64,000 bases of DNA from Theropithecus gelada (lineage: Eukaryota > Chordata > Mammalia > Primates > Cercopithecidae), in contig NC_037673.1 in the NCBI RefSeq assembly GCF_003255815.1, forward strand, positions 91,615,384 through 91,679,383. Reading direction: 5' to 3'. The notes below the pieces were generated by a model, which was given only the letters and a program-made list of their open reading frames with translations, was not told the origin of the DNA and ran no database searches. The translations under genes were made by a program, and so were the position numbers. Shown here piece by piece: positions 1 to 11,900 of this stretch (the stretch's first letter is position 1; each line of letters begins with the position of its first letter).

Positions 1-779
1 GATAAGGGCATGCTCCTCACCCTCTGAAATTTACTGCCCATATAATTTTTCTGGGTTAGAGGTCTTTGCAAGTTGGTCTTTTGCTAGTTGTAGCCTCTTG
101 GCATGTGCTTATACTTTGAATGCTTAGCTTTTGACTCTTAGCTTTAAATAATTGATTCCTAAGTGCTGTAACATGTTTGTGAACATCAACCTGCCCAAGC
201 TGTCTTTAGCCATCAGTTGATAGCTATGATCACTTAATATTAGTTTATTTTTCATTTTGCAAGTATCTGTTTTCCCAAAGAAATTCAAAACTAGGATAAT
301 GCTTTTGCAGCTGTAAACTTTCTGGTAATCATGTTCTTGATCTTGTTTGGTTACTACATTTGGGGGTAAATGTGGAAAGGAGAATTTTTATTTAGGTTGC
401 AAAGTCTGACTCCTCCCTTGACTAAACTCTATTGAAATTCTCTGATGAGATTATGAACTTCTTGCTTCCATTTCTTTGTATTTCTTAACAGCTATGGATG
501 TAGAAGACAAAGACTTAGATGTCTATTTGGCACCCATGGGATAGGTAGTAAAATTATTACAAGCTTCCAGAATCAAGGTTGGAGAAACAACTTACATTTT
601 TTTTAATGTAAGCCAAAGGAGAGGGAAATAGTAGGAAAAGGTCATTGCAAGAAGCCACATAAGTTAGTTCGTTTGAGCCAGAGAGAAATTTTTGGTAAGT
701 AGAACCTATTAAAATTTGACTTTAATAGTACTTTTCAAAAACAATAGTGAATATTTTGATTGTCTATTGCTTCATATCT
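1..779. other. Unique sequence, nothing recognised
   Basis: AT-rich sequence with no long open frame, no Alu or L1 signature and no CpG-rich stretch. It probably contains decayed repeats too old to recognise by eye. Confidence 0.5.
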
Positions 780-1195
780 TTCCTCTTCCCCTCAAACTTG
801 GTGGTTTAAAACAATAGCCATTTTATTACATTGCCTAAATCTCTGGGCTGACTGTGTTCAACTGGGAGGTTCTTCTGCTCCACATAAAGTCATCTGGGGC
901 TGCAGCAATCTCAGAGCTCAACTGGCCCAGGGCATGTAAGATGGCATACTTACATAGTGGATAGTTGATGCTGGCTGATAGCGGGTAGCTCAGTGGGGGC
1001 TGTCAGTTGGGGGTCTTAATTCTCCTTGAGGCTGCTTTGGCCTCCTCATAGCATGGAAGCTCCCAGTCCTCTTAAGGGCTAGGCTTACTGGCACAGCTTC
1101 ACTTCTGCCACATTGCAATGGCCAAAGCAGTTAGAGGCCCAACTTATATTCAAGGGGGTGGAGAAAGAGATTGCACCTTTCAGTGGGAGCAGTGA
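780..1195. repeat. Old interspersed repeat-like segment, family not assigned
   Basis: It begins with a GGTGGTTTAAAACAA motif followed by an A/T-rich CCATTTTATTA block, and ends with a CAATGGCCAAAGCAG block. This layout is shared by many old mammalian repeats of DNA-transposon or LTR type. I cannot name the family by eye. Confidence 0.35.
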
Positions 1196-1395
1196 CAAAG
1201 AATTTGAAGTTATCTTTAAACTATATAGCAAGGCTATGTGCAGTTAATCAGTGTAAAAGCTGATGTTTGAAAAAAAGTGAGGGGCATAAAAAGAGTAGGA
1301 ATTTGAACACTGCTGACTGCATGTGATATAAAGGGAGAAATTAGCCATGAGAATCACATTCAGGTGGACTCAAGGAAAGTTTGCCTTAGACCAGT

Positions 1396-1563
1396 TCCAC
1401 CAGAATTACCAGGAGGACATGTTAAAATGTGGATTGCTGGGACCCACTGCCAGAGTTTCTGATTCAGCAGGCCTCAGGCGAGGCCTGGGAATTTATGTTT
1501 CTAACAAGTCTTCAGATGATGCTGATGCTATTGGTCTTGGGAACTACACTTTGAGAACCACTG
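1396..1563 (-). mobile_element. MER5A (hAT-Charlie non-autonomous DNA transposon)
   Basis: The sequence follows the MER5A consensus in reverse orientation. It includes GAGTTTCTGATTCAGCAGG and GATGATGCTGATGCTATTGG, and ends in the terminal inverted repeat GAGAACCACTG. It is close to the family length of about 189 bp, with the other end decayed. The 86-codon open frame at 1347-1607 runs through it and is not a gene. Confidence 0.85.
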
Positions 1564-1724
1564 CTTTAGACTGTGCAGGACCAGGAAAAGTGAGAAAATT
1601 TAAATAGAGAAAAAAAGGAATATTATTTTTCCTCTAATACTATTTTTAGAAGCCTAGTGTCAGTAGCTTAAATTTAAGTTCTGGGCCACAGCGAACACAT
1701 TAACATAGAGCCTTTTTGTTTGTG

Positions 1725-2070
1725 AGGGTAACTAACCCTAGTGCTGCAACATCAACCCCTGAAATCTCATTAGCTTAACACAGCAAAGGTTTCTTCTCAC
1801 TCATGTAAAGTTCATTGTGACTCAGCAGCTTCCCTGTCTGTGGCAGTACACCATCTGGAACATGTGGCTCTCTGTTGCTGAGGCAGAGGAAGAAAAGGGA
1901 AGAGTGTGAAGAATGAAGCACACTGGCTCTTAACTGCCTCAGCCAGGAAGTGACACAGGTTACTTTGTATCAGAGTCCATTGGTCAGAACTAGTCATATG
2001 ACCTCAATCTTAAGTGCAAAGGAAACTGGGAAATGTAGGAGAGCACATGGATAGTTAGCAAGCCCTACCT
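1725..2070. repeat. Old interspersed repeat-like segment, family not assigned
   Basis: Motifs such as CAGGAAGTGACACAGG, CCATTGGTCAGAACTAGTCA and ACTGGGAAATGTAG recur in old mammalian LTR or DNA-transposon families. The family cannot be fixed without a library search. Confidence 0.4.
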
Positions 2071-3189
2071 GTCTCTACCACAGTATCAGGTAACTTTAGT
2101 GCCCCATATTCTGTGATTATGCACAGCTGGAAGTGGAAAGCGTTTCATGAGCCCTCAATTGTATGTACACTTATAATTATTCCAACATTGTTGTTATTAC
2201 TTTTTAAATATTTATTATCATCTGTGAGTAATTTATGGTTTTATTCCTAGTTTTCTATGTGGCATTAAACAGAATGCCTAATGACATCACTGTTTTGAAA
2301 GAAGATCTGTTGTTAAAACTACTTTTTCCCTTGTTACAAATAATTTGGTAAGGCTTTGTTATCACATCATTCTAGCTGTCCTATTGAAGACTGATTAAAG
2401 AAGCCACCATCTCTTTTTCTTTCTCATTTTGCCAACCATACAATTCTTTAGGTAAGTGTCAAAGTGATTACTTATGCTGCTGTAGTGTAGAGAGCCTGTG
2501 CTGATTAGCAACAGGATATTATCAGCACTTTAAAACCATCTTATGGTCATTTTTGAAAGTAAAAAAAAAGAAATTAATTTTTATCCCATCCACATGAATC
2601 CCACCGTTAGCTCGGTGTTAGAAAATGTAGTACAGAATATTGTCAGTGAGAAACAAAGCAGAAGTTTGGTTCAATTTCATCATCAGACTTATTGCTATTG
2701 CCTATCTTTTGTCTGGAATTCTTTTCTTATGGTGAATTCACAAAATTGACACTGTGAGAGGGACTGTTGGCCACATAGGGATTCTTTGGTCATGAGAAAA
2801 TAGTTCCTAGTTTTCTTCTGCTGATGGGAAGATTTGTTTGGCAGATAAAACCTCAGGAACATGCTACACACCCAGTCTCAGCAGGTTTGAGGCAAATTTC
2901 CATTTTAATTTTGTCTCTTGAATTCTGTAGCCTTAATCAACACCTCTGATATGTTGAAACAATATGATAATGATATTTTTTGTGTGGAAATATGCTTGAA
3001 TGGTAGCAGTCACCTCTCTGGCACACTAAAATGCTGTCTGTCATGATTATTAGAAAGCTTCTGAATTATGTATTTTGATGCCTTTGTTATATGGCTGTAG
3101 TTTATAATTAGAATCTTCATAAGCTTTTTCACCACAATTATTCAGTAGTTTCTAGGCAGGCAGTTTCTTTAAGTGAATAAGTGACAGAT
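2071..3189. other. Unique sequence, nothing recognised
   Basis: AT-rich sequence without a repeat signature. A 68-codon open frame at 2543-2749 has no splice or coding support. Confidence 0.5.
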
Positions 3190-3310
3190 CAGCATTACTC
3201 TCCCCACTGAACAGGTGAAGAAACTGAGACAATTTCATGCCTAGCCCAACATGTTCTGGTGAGTCAGAGGCAGCGTTAGGGTAAAACCTCAGTTTATATG
3301 CTTAGGACAA
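3190..3310 (-). mobile_element. MIR SINE fragment (weak)
   Basis: AGGTGAAGAAACTGAGACA followed by GTGAGTCAGAGGCAGCGTT resembles the antisense MIR core (GATGAGGAAACTGAGGCAC). The match is patchy. Confidence 0.5.
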
Positions 3311-3509
3311 CACACCTTGTGTAACTCTGAAGTTAAATTTCTGGAATCAGGGACACTCTTTTGGTTTAATATATGCTAGAGCAATAGAATGATGTGCAGT
3401 TATAAAAACTGGAAACTATTAAATCAAGTTATCTGATCCATTTTGGAAGTGTGGCTACAGTGCCCTACCTGAGCTAGGTGAAGAAATGCTTTACTATACA
3501 CAGAAGACT

Positions 3510-3650
3510 GAATAACATAGTGGAAAGAGCACGAGGTTAGAGCTGGAAGAAGCAGACTCCAGTGAGAGGAGCTGTGTGACTTTGGTCACGTCACTTAGCA
3601 CCTTAAAAGCCTGGTATCTTTACTTGTAAAGTGTGGGGCATCTGAAGACA
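3510..3650 (+). mobile_element. MIR SINE fragment
   Basis: AACATAGTGGAAAGAGCAC, then CTGTGTGACTTTGG and CACTTAGCACCTTAAAAGCC, follow the sense order of the MIR consensus (TAGTGGTTAAGAGCA, CTGTGTGACCTTGGGCAA). Confidence 0.7.
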
Positions 3651-4732
3651 CATTCTCTAAAGTCTAAATTTCTATTGCAGAATTTTGAAACTGTTATATT
3701 TGTGTTTGGAAGAATTCTTCTTAGGTGCATGTTAATTCAACCAAAATTTCCATTCTCTTAAAGATTTATTTTTAGGTGGAAATTATTACGAGAGACAGTT
3801 TCCTTGGCTTTGGCTTGGCATATGCAATCTTCTCTCTGTCATCAGTTCTGCTGAAGAGTACAGAAGGGAATTGGGGAATGAGACTTGTCTGTGAGGAAGC
3901 TGTGTGTGCAGAGCAGGCACAAACTTGTAAAGCAAGGCTCTCTCCATAACTCTGCTTCCCATTCTTCCTGGGGCTGGAGGCCGAACTCTAAACCACCTCC
4001 TCCTACCCCACAGTGCCTTATTGATGGATAGAGGACATTTTAACATGGGGAGGGTATTTGCTAGGCTGTTTTTCTAGCAGCTCCTGTTATCCATCACCAT
4101 CCCTATGCACTTGGTCCATTTGTCATGGAATGAGTCTGGGGGAATTTGCTTTTTCAGCTTCTTTCTTCCTTCCCACGCTTTTGCCAAGTGAGAAGAACAT
4201 GGCATCAGCCTCATTGAAATGCGGTGCTGCCTCCCTGTTTTTCCAAGTCTTCCCCTGTGAAAAAGAAGCTTGGTGAGACTCATTAAGGGCAAAGCATGGG
4301 GGTTAGGGTTACTTTGAAGGGTTTTCTCTGCAGAGGTCCAGATTTATTTCTGAATATCACTGACCCAGAGGCCAGTTTCATATCCTGGAAAAAAAAAATG
4401 CTCTAAGAGAATGTGTCAGCAGAACTGGCATTGCATGTCTAGACAAAGAATTGACATTAGCATCATCAGCCAGCATCCAATCTGTTAATTCTTGTGTAAG
4501 CATTCGCTGTCTGAGCCTCAGGCGTTTTTGGACTTTAAATGAAAACTTTAACTCTAAGATTTAGACTTAGGTCTTTCAGGAGCTTCTTTCGGGGGAAGGA
4601 ATCACAAGGTAACTTATTTCAAGATCAGATATTTTATTGATAAACATAAAAGTTCTCTCATCTTTTTTTTTTCTTCTTCAGTAAAATGGTGACTGTGTCA
4701 TCACCATCTTCATCCTATTGTATATTTGTTAT
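3651..4732. other. Unique sequence, nothing recognised
   Basis: It has moderate GC and overlapping short open frames on both strands (3786-4046 minus, 4058-4276 plus). None has conserved motifs or convincing splice signals. Confidence 0.5.
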
Positions 4733-4866
4733 CTCAAAAAATATTTGTTAAATACCCGCTGGGAGCTTATGCAGGGCATTCTGCTGATACATTGGTGAAT
4801 AAAACAGCCAAGGTCCCTACCTCCTGGAGTTTATAGCTTAATGGGGGAGACTGACCACAAACAAGT
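4733..4866 (+). repeat. Ancient mammalian repeat module (5' part)
   Basis: It follows the common module 'atttattgagcgcctac..tgtgccaggcactg..gtgaacaaaacagacaaggtccctgcc..ggagcttacattctagtggggga'. Clear pieces are GGTGAATAAAACAGCCAAG, GTCCCTACCTCCTGGAG and AATGGGGGAGACTGACC. The same module recurs at 19651, 24563, 25550, 31575, 45978 and 50835. The family name is uncertain; it could be a late L1M 3' end or another LINE. Confidence 0.6.
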
Positions 4867-6045
4867 GTAACAGGATCTCTCTGTCTCAGTTTTGGCTGAG
4901 GCACCAAAGAACAAAGCAGTAGGTGTCAAGTCCCTTGGCTTTCTAAACTGAGGTGCTAGACTACCTCTGCAGGACTTGCAGAAAAGGTACTGGTTCTGCC
5001 GGTCTGCACCCATCATCTACCTCCAGGGCTCCAGGGTTGAGGAGAAGTCTTAGTGTTCTTGGAGGTTTTGGTGTTGGTAGAGGGGATTTCCTGAGGAGAG
5101 TTGTCACTGTGCTGTGGGGTTCCCCTCACTGTAGGTAGGAGCTGTGTATCCCCCACTTTCAAAACTAGTAGTGAGGAGGCTTCCAGGGAACCACTCAGAG
5201 AGAGCGCTGTCCTGTGTTCCCTGAATCTGGGGGATTTGGGGACTGACATATGAGGCATCTCAAGGCAGAGGCAGGGGCAGTGGAGAGAAGAGGTGCTGTA
5301 TTGAGAATGGCCAGCTCTTCCATAGTTGACTGGGAAAAAACTGACTCTGAGGAAGGAGCAGACTGGGTCATCTTGGCAGCAACTTGAGAGGGAGAAACAA
5401 TGGAGTGAGGTGACTCTGGAAAGAGACAGGTCTCTAGAATGGAATGGCAGAATGGGATGGGGGGGGAAATTCTTAAGGGACCAACCAGAAAGAATATTGC
5501 CTGGCAAAGCAGCTGTCGGGGGCAGGACCTCTGAAAACTCCATAAAGAGCAGGCCTGGGAAGCTTGGTTATCTGCCAGATGCAGAGGTACAAACCTCAGA
5601 TGACAGTGTCATCTGACAAGACAGACCTATATTCCCCTCTTCTCCCTCAGCTGCCCCAACCTTGAAGAGCCGGAATCCACAGCTGCAAAGATGGGAGGAG
5701 GTGGAGCGGGGAGAAAGCTGATAAGGCTGTCTTCCTGATGAGCTTCCTTGCCTGGAGCAGAAGCAGATCTGAGCTGGGAGAGGGGAGGAATCATTGGTTA
5801 ACTTAGGTGGAGAGTTCTGATATTAAAATCACCCGAGAAAACAGACTATTTGTTTAAGACTTGGGAGTGTCTGGGATAGCTATGGGACTGGTGGAGATTT
5901 TCATCTAGAGACAGGAAAGAACATATGAAGACAGCAGATTCAAAGGGGCAGAGGAAGGAGAGGATAAATTGCTTTCTGTCTGCATATACTGATTCTGGTT
6001 TCTTTACTATCCTAACTTGAATATGCTAGTAAATAAATAAAATGT
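4867..6045. other. Unique, relatively GC-rich sequence
   Basis: This is the most GC-rich unique stretch in the window. The longest open frame in the window (176 codons, minus strand, 5013-5543) lies here. It is rich in Ser, Pro and Leu with no recognisable domain, and an overlapping frame is open on the other strand, so I read it as chance. Confidence 0.45.
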
Positions 6046-6057
6046 AGAATTATAAAA

Positions 6058-6204
6058 TCATGATACCAGGTGAGGTGGTGTGCACCTGTAGTCCTAGCTT
6101 TTCAAGTGGTTGAGGCATGAGGATCACTTGAGTCCAGAAGTTCAAGTCCAGCCTGGGCAACATAGTGAGGCCCCATCTCTAAAAAGTAAATAAGCAAATT
6201 AAAA
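6058..6204 (+). mobile_element. Free Alu left monomer (FLAM-like) with target-site duplications
   Basis: Only the left Alu arm is present (GAGGTGGTGTGCACCTGTAG, then AGCCTGGGCAACATAGTGAG), followed by an A-rich tail. An exact 12-bp direct repeat, AGAATTATAAAA, lies at 6046-6057 and 6205-6216. The monomer therefore inserted as such and is not the remnant of a dimeric Alu that lost its right arm. Confidence 0.85.
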
Positions 6205-6216
6205 AGAATTATAAAA

Positions 6217-7889
6217 CTGCTCTTAAAGGGTAGTGCAGAGGGTGTTGCACTACCTAAATAGAGACCTATTTAGATAGGTCAATAAGGATGACCTCTCCGG
6301 AAACCATATGTAATGAATGAGCAGGAGTCAGCTGTGCTAAGTGCTTGGGGAGAGTTAGGGATGGGGGTTCCTCTAGGGTCCAGGCAGTGGAAACAGTATG
6401 TATAAGGTTTATGAGAACAACATCCAATAAACATTAGAGTGATTTTAACCAAGAATATTTTCATTCTTAGTGCAGGGCACTGAGTTAAAATCTGTCTTAT
6501 AAATAGGACAAATGCCTCCTTCACTGAAAATTGAGGCTTAATTGATCAATCTTGGGGAAAAAACCCTTGGATAAAAGGTAACGTCAAAAGGCTACACAGA
6601 GCAAAGAGACTTCTGCCCTCTGCTCCAAGCTCCCAGTGACCCCAGAGAACACCCTTCTTTTCTGAGTATTGTGGTGACCAGCAGCCTCTCCTATGGCATT
6701 GGTTCCCTTTTATGGAGTGCAGGGGATTCTGGGTGAAGAAACACTGAGCTCCCCTGACAGTCTCAGGAGGAAGGAGGGAGGGAGGGAAAACCCTTGACTC
6801 GTTCTAGGGCTCTGTTTATGTGTAAGAGATAGAAAAGACTACTTGTTGGAAGCATGCCATGCAAAGTAATAGAGGTAAGATGTCAATGACTCCATCAGTA
6901 GGGGCAGGTGTAATCCCTTGCATTGACACACTGATTGGAAAAATGACTCACCTTTGCTGATATACATTTGCTCACTCAGGAAATAAAAAGAGCAAAAAGA
7001 TGAACTGGTGGCCTAGTGAAGGCCCAGGGAGAGTGCCTGCAGGAATGTGAACTCATCCATTTAAAGCTTATATCTTGAGCAGACAGTTACCTCAGCAAGG
7101 AACCTTCCCAAGCTTCTCTGGGTTTCCAGCTGGCTCTCAGTCTCTACCAGGGGATGGAGCATCTCTGGGCAGAGGGCAATGCACCAAGCCCGTGAGGGGT
7201 CCTAGGAGAGGAAGACTGACTGACAGCCCCTGCTTTCAGGGAATCTTGTCCGGCTGGGAGACTGAACTGGTATCACTGACACATCTCACAATCACATATG
7301 CAGAACCAACCCAAGGAGGTGAAGAGAGAGGCAAAATGTGCTTCTGGTGAATACTAGGAAAATCAATGCAATCTAAACTACCAGAGATTTCCACATCTCT
7401 AGCTTTTCATTGTATCTATTTGCTTTCCCAGTAACACATGCTCAACAAAGAGACTGCCAAATACAGTGTAAAAAAATCAACTCTTTTCATTAAAAGATAA
7501 TGTAAATAGAGAAGGAAGGAGTCTGTGCTAGGGCTTTCCTTTTCCCCATTGGTGCAAAGCAGTAGCTTGCCCCATTAGAACCTGTACCACTTAGTGAGGA
7601 ATCAATCTCCAAAAAGGCTGCCTGACACACAGAAAGTTCCCATGAGATGTATTTAAAAATCAAGTTGAGGAATTTAGAAATCTAAGGATTTTAATTTTTT
7701 AAAAAATTGAATTAGGGTGCTTTGTAATTAGATGACTTTGCCAGTATCATATCTGAATATCAGACTTTAAGATAGGCTCTTTGGTACTCAATTAAAAATA
7801 CAAATAAAACATTTCAAAAATCGGCCTTCAAATTGATATTGTGGTCCTTGGGTGTATTTTTTTTTCCTTGGCAGCATATAAGAATAGAC
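6217..7889. other. Unique sequence, nothing recognised
   Basis: No interspersed repeat is obvious. A short GGGA-rich run lies near 6773-6786. Open frames here (6279-6524 minus, 7075-7350 plus) have no supporting signals. Confidence 0.5.
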
Positions 7890-8400
7890 AGAGCATGAGC
7901 ATTTGTGACAGGCAAACCTGTATTTGAACACCAGCCCTGCAATCCTTAGACCTGGAGTCTGGGACCCTGCCCTAGAGTCCCACCTTGACTGGTTCACTCT
8001 GACTATCTGAAAGATACAGCCCTCCTCACGGAGAGAGAGACATCTGGAGGCCATGAACATGTGCTGACTTGAGACCTCTGTCCCAGTGCACTCAGGTTCC
8101 AGAACTCCTTGACCAGGCAACTGGAAGCACACTTCCAGGGTCTGTCTAGGCCCAGGACAGGCTGGCTGGGCTGTCCTCTCTTCTGGTGCAGGATGGAGCC
8201 TGACACGAGAGGAATGAAAAGGGGAGTGGAACACTGGACTGGAGGATCGCCATTTGTGTCCTTGCATTTGGCCCCAAAAATGTCAGGGGCAGGTCCTTGC
8301 AAGTGACTTCACCATTCTGAAGCTCATTTTCCTCCTTTAGAAAATGTGCATAAGAATTTCTATCTTACAGATTTTAAGGATCCAATTACATTATTCTATA
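7890..8400 (+). mobile_element. MIR SINE, apparently split
   Basis: A 5' MIR-like piece (7890-7945: GAGCATTTGTGACAGGCAAA) and a 3' piece (8298-8400: CAAGTGACTTCACC..TTTTCCTCCTTTAGAAAATG) are in the correct order, separated by about 350 bases of unrelated sequence. The 3' piece is the more convincing. Confidence 0.5.
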
Positions 8401-8789
8401 AACATAACTATAATGATTATAGTACACAATAAATACTTAACACTGCTATCAATCTAGAGGTCAAGCTAGACTGAAAATGTCTGTTAAAGCCACCATATAA
8501 CTAAAATGCATTATTAATTATATTACTAGCACTAATAGTATTTCAGGTACATAGTCTCTGACCTGAAGTCTTTGGGACCAGATGTGTTCAGTATTCACAA
8601 GTTTTTGGATTTTAGAAATCCAAATGTTTCTAAATATATGCGTAAGGCAGATAGTGCATTATACCTCAAATATTTGAGGCAGGGTCTCAATCTATTATTA
8701 TTTGAAGTCATCAATACATTAATATTTCTACTGCAAAACTTAATGAATGGGTATGTGTGATATGCAAAGACCATAAGCAGCCTTATTCA
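8401..8789. other. AT-rich unique sequence
   Basis: AT-rich with a 62-codon open frame at 8572-8760 that has no coding support. Confidence 0.5.
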
Positions 8790-9510
8790 GGTCAGCTTTT
8801 AAAAAATAACTTTTAAAATTTTAGAACTGCTTTATATTTACAGGAAAATGGCTAAGATAGTACAGAGAGTTCCCATACGTCCTATATGCAGTCTTCCCTA
8901 TTGGTAACATCTGATAGTACTATGGTACATTTGTCACAATTAATGAATCAATACTGATACATTGACTAAAGTCTATGCTATATTCAAATTTGCTTAATTT
9001 TTACTTGATGTGTTTTTTTTTTCTGCTCCAGGATCCATCCAGGATGTGCCATTACATTTAGTTGCTACATCCCCATAGATTCCTATTGGCTGTTATGATT
9101 TCTCAGACTTTTCCAGTTTTTGATGACCTTGACAGTTTGAGGAGTACTGCTCCAGTACATGTAGAATGTACCTCAATTGGGATTTGTCTGGTGTTTTTCT
9201 TATGAATAGACTGGGTTTATAGGATTTTAGGGTTGAAGACCACAGAGGTAAATACCATTCTCATGATATAGTAAGGGGACACTCTAGCAACAGGAGTTAT
9301 CACCGTTGATGATGACCATGTCAGGTTTTCCTACTATGAATGTACTCTTTCCTCTTCCGTTTTTATACTGTACCATTTGGAAGGAAGCCACTTCCCACAC
9401 AGTAAGTAGTGGGGAGCTATTTCCACCTCCCGGAGTGCAGAATACCTATGTAAGTTATTCCAGATTCTTCTGCATGGGAGATGGGGCTCTTCTCCCCCAA
9501 GGCTCACGTT
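8790..9510 (-). mobile_element. L1M-type LINE 3' UTR fragment, antisense
   Basis: The order of motifs matches the antisense 3' UTR of mammalian L1M elements: AGAGAGTTCCCATACGTCC, GGTACATTTGTCACAATTAA, ATGACCTTGACAGTTTGAGG, GGGATTTGTCTGGTGTTTTT, GGAAGGAAGCCACT and TTCTTCTGCATGGGAGAT. No reading frame is retained. Confidence 0.85.
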
Positions 9511-11424
9511 TTGCTGCCAACGGGTTAGGAAATGTTTTCTTTTTTCTTTTAAAGTTTTGGTGTTGTGAATAAGGGATTATGGGCTAGAGCCAGCATTATA
9601 TCTAAATTTTAAAATTCTTACAGTGTGCTTTCACCCACTGTACCACGCTGGTGACAAAAGACACTGACCATTCTGTATAATAAGAGAGAATGACAGGGAC
9701 TAGTAGGAAGGGATAATGGCAGCCTAGAGAGCACTCCTGTTTCCCAGAGCCATGGATGATCCCCGGCCATTATGCATGGCTTGGCTAGACATTCTACCCA
9801 AGAAGTATGTTTGGCTGCTTCCACACCTTCATAACAAATTCAGCCTGAAGGGAAATACTGGGAAATACAGTGATGGCCAAGTTGAGTGTACATTTTAAAA
9901 TAGAAAACAAAATTTCCCTTTTATGCATTTGTCAGGCCTTTTTAAACATGCATTTTCATGGAAACTCTTACATTGGTATTAGTTAGGAATGGGGGATATG
10001 TTCAGCTGGAAATCTAGGTGGTTCATGCCTGGGGCTCACACAGAGTCACCAGAGGACCCACTGCATTTTCCTACTTCTCACCTTCCTCTGAGGTGCTGCT
10101 TACCCACTCCTAGGCAGCTCTGCTTCCCACACAATCTCAGACTGAGTCCCATTTCTCCTCACCTCTCCTCTCCCTTCTCCCCCTCAGCTGTATGAGACCC
10201 TCTTAGGATTTTTATTGTTATTGTTCAATCCTTGCTTCTCTGTGGTCTCTCTGTGGCTTCTGCAACTTGCTTCTACCCAGGGATAATAGTCCAAGATCTC
10301 ACAGTCTATGCCCTAGAGTTGCAGCCAGGTCTTGTGCCAGGCCCTACCCTTTAGGTAGAGAGGGTCCTACGGGGAGGGGCCCTGCAATAGCAGAGGGCAG
10401 CAGCTATTCACCAACCTTCCAGAAGCCTTTTGCTACTTTAACATATGCAGAAAGTAAATCATTTTCAAGTGTATTTTGTATCATATTGAACATGGGAGCC
10501 TTCCGGAATTAAGCCCTGGCCTTCACAGTTATTACTGCCATATTAATTACACACTCTCAGGGTTGACTTTCCAACTTTGGAGTCACTTGCTGAGGCCCCA
10601 AGAGGACATTCATTTAATTAGGGCAACAGTGACCTGATTGGTTTGTTGCTGTTTAGACTTACCCATTAGTCCTAAGAGCCCATGCCATTATGGGCTTAGG
10701 GGTAACTCACGACGTGGTATGAGCCCTGGGCAGCACAGTATTTTTTCAGAACTGACTGATTGGAATGTATCTGTAGTGTGGTTTTTCCTAATTCAGTCTT
10801 CAAAGGAGACCAGTAGAAAGTGTCTCTTCTATAATTTTCATTTGGTCCTTTTCCAGCCTATGGCATCTTTGCCTAAAATTACATGCATCTCTTTAGTATG
10901 AGTGATCCTATTTCTTCCACCTAATTTAGAGGAGGAATATGAATGTTTAGAAAATGGTACAAACTTCTGAGAAAAAGAAAGTCGTATGTAATTTAGAAGA
11001 TGAATAATCTTCAAATAACTCCCTAAATTTGAGCTCCAATTAGGGAGAAATAATTAAGCGTGTTAGCATTGAAGAAATAAAATGTTTCAACTCCTTCTCT
11101 GATCTTAGTTGTCTCTCTTATGAAGTCCAAAATTTAAACATAATGATGGACTAGATAAATAAACTTATTACCCACAATCTGGTTATGCCATTTGATGAAT
11201 TAACTAAAGTTTCTCTGAGATCTTCTTTTCAAAGTTCCCGTGGGGGGCAAAATCCCTCCAGACCCAGTTTTTAGGGTGCCTTTGAACTGCCTACAGCAAA
11301 GGTCTGTAAACTTTTTTGGTCAAACTCCTCTATCCATAAAAATTATTTGACTACTTAAGTGTTATGTTTTACACATTTCCTATTAAAATAATATACGTTA
11401 TAAAACTTTATTTTATATTTATTT
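9511..11424. other. Unique sequence, nothing recognised
   Basis: Mixed AT-rich and moderate-GC sequence. Short open frames at 9989-10195, 10267-10512 and 10638-10901 have no domain, start-site or splice support. Confidence 0.5.
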
Positions 11425-11480
11425 ATGCCTTTTATTCTTTTTTGTCATGCAATCTGTGTCTGTCAGCAACAACCTTTGAT
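11425..11480 (+). repeat. 56-bp segment duplicated at 12817-12872 (copy 1)
   Basis: ATGCCTTTTATTCTTTTTT..CATGCAATCT..CTGTCAGCAACA recurs 1.4 kb downstream in the same orientation with 3 mismatches in 56. The sequence outside the block does not match. Confidence 0.9.
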
Positions 11481-11689
11481 AGTTCATTTGGAAATTTGTG
11501 TATTACCTTGTGACAAATCTTTTGTTGTATTTTGAATTGTTTTTTAAATACTTAATTATGATTTACACTTTGTTAGGGTTTTTTTTTCTCTGAACAGATT
11601 TATTAAACTGTTAAGGTCAAGAATTTAAAATAATTTATTCCCTGTTTTTAATAGAGCCCTTTGATTAATTGATTTTTTTGGACCAGAAA

Positions 11690-11835
11690 GACTCGGAGTT
11701 TTGTCTGGGTTTGCCCCACCTGTGTGATCACTAGCAAGCCAGTCAACATTCACGGGCCCTGGTGATCTCATCTGTAAAGGAAGTGGTTGGACTAGATGAT
11801 TTCTAAGATCCCTCCAGCTTTATAATTTGGATAAT
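11690..11835 (+). mobile_element. MIR-like SINE fragment (weak)
   Basis: CATCTGTAAAGGAAGTGG, then GGACTAGATGATTTCTAAGA and TCCCTCCAGCTTTATAATTT, follow a common old SINE 3' module (ggttggactagatgatctctaaggtccc). Confidence 0.5.
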
Positions 11836-11844
11836 AGGATTTAA

Positions 11845-11900
11845 TTTGGCAAATCTCCCTAAAGGATGTTTGTTTGGCAAATCTCCCTAAAGGATGTTTC
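11845..11900 (+). repeat. 28-bp perfect tandem duplication
   Basis: The unit TTTGGCAAATCTCCCTAAAG plus GATGTTTG occurs at 11845-11872 and again at 11873-11900, differing only in the last base. It is a simple local duplication. Confidence 0.95.

Noticed and set aside
5013..5543. 176-codon open frame on the minus strand, the longest in the window
   Set aside because: Composition is Ser/Pro/Leu-rich with no domain, the opposite strand is also open over part of it (5326-5616), and there is no promoter, Kozak-like start or splice pattern. GC-rich sequence has fewer stops by chance.
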